Shown here piece by piece: positions 61,071 to 64,000 of a DNA stretch of 64,000 nt. This stretch comes from Lachnospiraceae bacterium M18-1 (GTDB lineage Bacteria > Bacillota > Clostridia > Lachnospirales > Lachnospiraceae). The notes beneath the pieces are model-generated. The model made no database searches. It had not been told where the DNA came from and worked only from the letters and a program-made list of their open reading frames with translations. The translations under genes and the position numbers were made by a program. Each line of letters opens with the position of its first letter. The first letter of the stretch is position 1. Where the stretch lies: the NCBI GenBank assembly GCA_000403295.2, contig KE159605.1, positions 676,168 through 740,167 of the forward strand, given 5' to 3'.

Positions 61071-63748
61071 TATAAAACTCCTCTTCGGAAATGCCCCCGT
61101 GTGAAACGGCTGCCTGACTGGTGAGGTTCAGCACTTCCTCTTTCCGTATCCTTTTTGGAATCCCGCTGACACCCGGCTGCTTTTTTCTTTCTCTCGCCTG
61201 AAAAGGCCTGCCTGCAGTCCTGCAGGATCTGCCTTGTCTGTTCCCCATCTTCTATGGAAAACTGCAGTCTGAGCCGGGACGGCCCGATTTCCTGCAATGC
61301 CGCCTTCTCGTCAAACAGGCACAGCGGCACTGAATTATAAATGATATTATAGCAATCCTGGCAGCGGTTTTCTACATAAAACGGATTTCCGTACCGGTCT
61401 GTCAGCTCGTTTATATTTCCGTCCACGTTCCGTCCCCCGGAATACGCGGCTTTCGTTCCTGTCTCTTTCCGGCATCGGCCTGTGGTTTTCACAATACACT
61501 GCGCGGTCACCATGACCGGAAGATATCCATAGACCAGCATTTCCATATGCCCTGCGCCCAGACGCCGGATCTCGTTCTTGTTCAATTCCACAGGCACGGT
61601 AAATTCCCCTATTCCCTGCTGATTCCAGAATGCCTTCGCAGCCTGGTTCATGACATACATATTATGATCCATGATCACATTCCTGTCCATTCCCGGAATC
61701 CATCCGCCCGGTTTCCGGTCTTTGCTTCCGCTCACACCCTGTCCGGGCGGCCCCGGTAACCTGCCGTTTTCCTCCACGCCGTTCCACAATGCAATGCTTT
61801 CATAATTCCGCACAAGTACCCCGTCAAAATGGATCCGCTCAAAACACATCATACGTGCTTCCCACATCTCAGCAGTCTGTCCGCGGAAAATATGGGGCAC
61901 TGCAAGGTATACCTCCCGCCCCTCCGCCCGAAGCAGGCTGCAGCGGTCCGCCAGAGCATCTCCCGCGCAGAGCATCCCCGATGCTGCGCTGTCTATATAG
62001 ACCCGGGATATTTCAGGAAATGCACACACCTCGTTCAGCTGAGGCATGGTCTGCACCAATGCTGAAAACTGAAATGCACCTGGTCTGCTTTTTTCTGTTT
62101 CCGGCAAGTGCCCTGTCCCGGTCAGATCCATGACCGGACTGCCTTCCTTATGAACTCCATACCGGTCTGCGTTTTTCTCTATAAAGCGTTCATCCCGGAC
62201 AACCGCCTCCGGCCTGTGATACTGCATACATATTTTTCTGCGCAGTTCCTCCAGTACCCGTCTCCGCAGCTCGTTGATCTGCTGCATCGGAAGGAATACC
62301 CCTTCTTCCAGATCGATCTCCAGATCTTCAAATTCAAATTCCGTATTTCCGGTCTTTTTCAGCTGCTTTTGGATACGCGTTTCATCCAGCGGGCTTTTCT
62401 CCGCCTTTTCCACTGCCAGCTCCGAAACTGCTTCTGCAGATACTTCACCCATACATGCGGTCAGAACAGCAGGTTCATTGGAGTGCAGCCTTAAAAAACC
62501 ATAAATTTTTTCTTTTAATTTTCCCTGCTTCCAGAAAACCTGGAGTTCCCCAAGCAGCTTTTCATTTCTGATCCGGTACAGGACAAGCCCTTTTTCCAGA
62601 TGCTTTCCCTTCGGAAGAGGAATGTTGATCCGGCTTCCCTTTTCATAGTCCTTTCCAAATGTATGATCTCCCTGCTGAGGAAATGCAAGAACGTCCCCCC
62701 GATGGATCTGGGTCAGCGCCTTTACGGCCGCTTCCCTGCCCTTCTGATCTGCGACCTTTACGGCGGGAACCCCGGCATGGTTCGGACGGTCCGCCGCCAC
62801 CATATCCCCGCCGTTCTTCTGCTGATAATATCCTGTATGGAATCCGCCCCGATTATACAGATCCAGAAGCATTTCCTTATCTTCTTCACTGACATGGAAG
62901 TTCTCTCTGCCCAGCTTCTGATACAGATCCACATACTTCCGGTACATGGACGCCACTCCGGCAACATATTCCGGCCTTTTCATCCGCCCTTCAATCTTGA
63001 AGGAATCAATCCCCGCATCGATCAAGTCCGGAATCAGCTCCAGCGTACAGATATCCTTCAGACTCAGCAGATACCCTTTTTTTCCGCCTGATGCATAACG
63101 CAGACGGCAGGGCTGGGCACACTGGCCCCTATTTCCGCTCCTGCCCCCGATCAGGCTGCTGAGCAGGCACTGGCCGGAATAACAGTAACAGAGTGCGCCG
63201 TGGACAAAACATTCGATCTCCATCCCGGTAAACTGCTTCATATGCCGGATCTCTTCCAGGGACAGTTCCCTTGCCGGAACGACACGTACGGCGCCGCAAT
63301 CTTTCAGGAACTGCGCGCCTTCAGCCCCGGTGATCGTCATCTGGGTGCTGGCATGGATATCCAGATCCGGAAAACAGGTGCGTACTGCATGAAACACTCC
63401 GGTATCCTGTACGATCACTGCATCCAGCCCGCCCCGGTAAAGAGGTTCCAGGTAGCTGTAAAGCTGCGGCAGTTCCTGATCTTTCACAAGTGTATTGACG
63501 GTCAGGTAGAGCCTTCTGCCATGCAGATGTGCTTCGTCGATCGCTTCAAGAAGCTGCTCCTCGGTAAAATTCTGCGCATATGCACGTGCACCAAAATGAG
63601 GGCCGCCTGCATATACTGCATCCGCCCCTGCCGTCAGCGCTGCCCGGAAACTGTCATATGACCCTGCCGGAGCCAGAACTTCCACACACCGCCCTCTCTT
63701 TATTTTTAAATCTTCTCCGCAATATTCGATGTCTCGTCTTGAAATCAT
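61070..63748 (-). CDS. Peptidase U32 family protein
   Basis: About 892 aa. The N-terminal (beta/alpha) U32 domain has VEVLAPAGSYDSFRAALTAGADAVYAG and the signature ECFVHGALCYCYSGQCLLSSLIGGRSGNRGQCAQPCR with its Fe-S cluster cysteines. The C-terminal half holds a second, U32-like domain. Many U32 proteins are tRNA or rRNA hydroxylases (TrhP/RlhA type) rather than proteases, so RNA modification is the better guess. The start is uncertain: ATG 63748 has AGGAGG only 2 nt away; GTG 63760 or an internal GTG are alternatives. zapA precedes it, as in many Firmicutes. Confidence 0.9.
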   Translation of the reverse strand: MISRRDIEYCGEDLKIKRGRCVEVLAPAGSYDSFRAALTAGADAVYAGGPHFGARAYAQNFTEEQLLEAIDEAHLHGRRLYLTVNTLVKDQELPQLYSYLEPLYRGGLDAVIVQDTGVFHAVRTCFPDLDIHASTQMTITGAEGAQFLKDCGAVRVVPARELSLEEIRHMKQFTGMEIECFVHGALCYCYSGQCLLSSLIGGRSGNRGQCAQPCRLRYASGGKKGYLLSLKDICTLELIPDLIDAGIDSFKIEGRMKRPEYVAGVASMYRKYVDLYQKLGRENFHVSEEDKEMLLDLYNRGGFHTGYYQQKNGGDMVAADRPNHAGVPAVKVADQKGREAAVKALTQIHRGDVLAFPQQGDHTFGKDYEKGSRINIPLPKGKHLEKGLVLYRIRNEKLLGELQVFWKQGKLKEKIYGFLRLHSNEPAVLTACMGEVSAEAVSELAVEKAEKSPLDETRIQKQLKKTGNTEFEFEDLEIDLEEGVFLPMQQINELRRRVLEELRRKICMQYHRPEAVVRDERFIEKNADRYGVHKEGSPVMDLTGTGHLPETEKSRPGAFQFSALVQTMPQLNEVCAFPEISRVYIDSAASGMLCAGDALADRCSLLRAEGREVYLAVPHIFRGQTAEMWEARMMCFERIHFDGVLVRNYESIALWNGVEENGRLPGPPGQGVSGSKDRKPGGWIPGMDRNVIMDHNMYVMNQAAKAFWNQQGIGEFTVPVELNKNEIRRLGAGHMEMLVYGYLPVMVTAQCIVKTTGRCRKETGTKAAYSGGRNVDGNINELTDRYGNPFYVENRCQDCYNIIYNSVPLCLFDEKAALQEIGPSRLRLQFSIEDGEQTRQILQDCRQAFSGERKKKAAGCQRDSKKDTERGSAEPHQSGSRFTRGHFRRGVL

Positions 63749-63891
63749 AGCCTCCTGCACATAATACCGAAAAAATCACACAAGCGAACCCTTGTGAAAC
63801 GCCTAACGGCCATAACGAAATACCCTTGTGGTATATGCTTTGACACGTCTGGTACAGTAAAACAGCCTCACTGTTCCGTTCTGCCCCGCAG

Positions 63892-64000
63892 TTATTTTCT
63901 TCGGTTTTTCATCTCAGTTTCCAGTTTCACGATCTGCATCTGCAGGTCATTATTCTCTTCCTTCATCTTCGCCAGTTCTTTTTCCGCATTCTCCAGCTTG
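63892..64000 (-). CDS. zapA: C-terminal end of ZapA-like division protein, cut by the right edge
   Basis: Only the last 36 codons are in the window. They code a coiled coil ending KLETEMKNRRK, preceded by ENAEKELAKMKEENNDLQMQ. The heptad pattern and the position directly upstream of a U32 gene match ZapA, which bundles FtsZ filaments. The globular N-terminal half lies outside, so the name rests partly on gene order. Confidence 0.6.
   Translation of the reverse strand, partial: KLENAEKELAKMKEENNDLQMQIVKLETEMKNRRK

Overview
The window reads as chromosomal DNA of a spore-forming Gram-positive anaerobe of the Clostridia, most likely the family Lachnospiraceae. The evidence is a set of sporulation genes (spoIIP, gpr, an alpha/beta SASP, ytfJ/gerW with its DUF2953 partner, ylbJ), meso-diaminopimelate dehydrogenase, a four-cysteine ribosomal protein L28, DUF3784 and DUF3887 proteins, strong AGGAGG ribosome sites, and the local gene order (asp23-fakA-recG; rsmD-coaD-coiled-coil protein; zapA-U32 peptidase-SEDS-PBP). 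The genus cannot be fixed from sequence alone. Most genes lie on the minus strand. No rRNA, tRNA, CRISPR array, prophage or transposase gene was seen.

Layout: 1-3034, a type IIA topoisomerase pair (parC-like, cut by the left edge, and parE-like). 3262-4223, a lone PTS IIA protein and a DUF1648 membrane protein. 4472-7647, a copper operon (CsoR and a CopA carrying a C-terminal CopZ-like domain) with a textbook CsoR operator in its promoter. 7748-10035, spoIIP and gpr. 10154-10656, rpsT with promoter, leader and terminator. 10739-12612, ilvN-ilvC. 12651-12788, a miniature transposon-like element. 12807-13947, galE. 14111-19815, an unknown acidic membrane protein, a cupin, ddh, a hybrid histidine kinase and two small surface proteins. 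19911-22492, an AgrC/LytTR-type two-component operon. 22788-25873, a cytoplasmic alpha-amylase-family enzyme and a cytoplasmic subtilase.

26055-31284 holds the most interesting locus. It encodes a stand-alone condensation-fold enzyme, an acyl carrier protein, an AMP-dependent ligase, a membrane-anchored alpha/beta hydrolase and an SCP2-like lipid-binding protein, driven by a promoter with two palindromic TetR-type operators. It looks like a regulated acyl-transfer or lipid-modifying pathway whose product I cannot name. 31850-37065 is a histidine operon (hisZ-G-D-B plus a HisIE with an apparently dead HisF-like N-domain) under a near-consensus promoter.

37062-50564 is housekeeping: recU, RNA modification enzymes, an SDR, a YgiQ-type radical SAM protein, a HAD hydrolase, an M23 peptidase, pepD, ylbJ, coaD, rsmD and a SASP gene. 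50705-55062 is asp23-fakA-recG, divergent from rpmB. 55664-64000 holds a 46-residue membrane microprotein, ytfJ and its partners, and an operon of zapA, a U32 peptidase, a SEDS polymerase and a class B PBP, in which the last two genes overlap by 83 nt.

Dispersed non-coding elements occur in several intergenic gaps. One family has TIRs starting GTTACTGT and 8-bp target duplications, with two copies showing clear duplications and three partial relatives.
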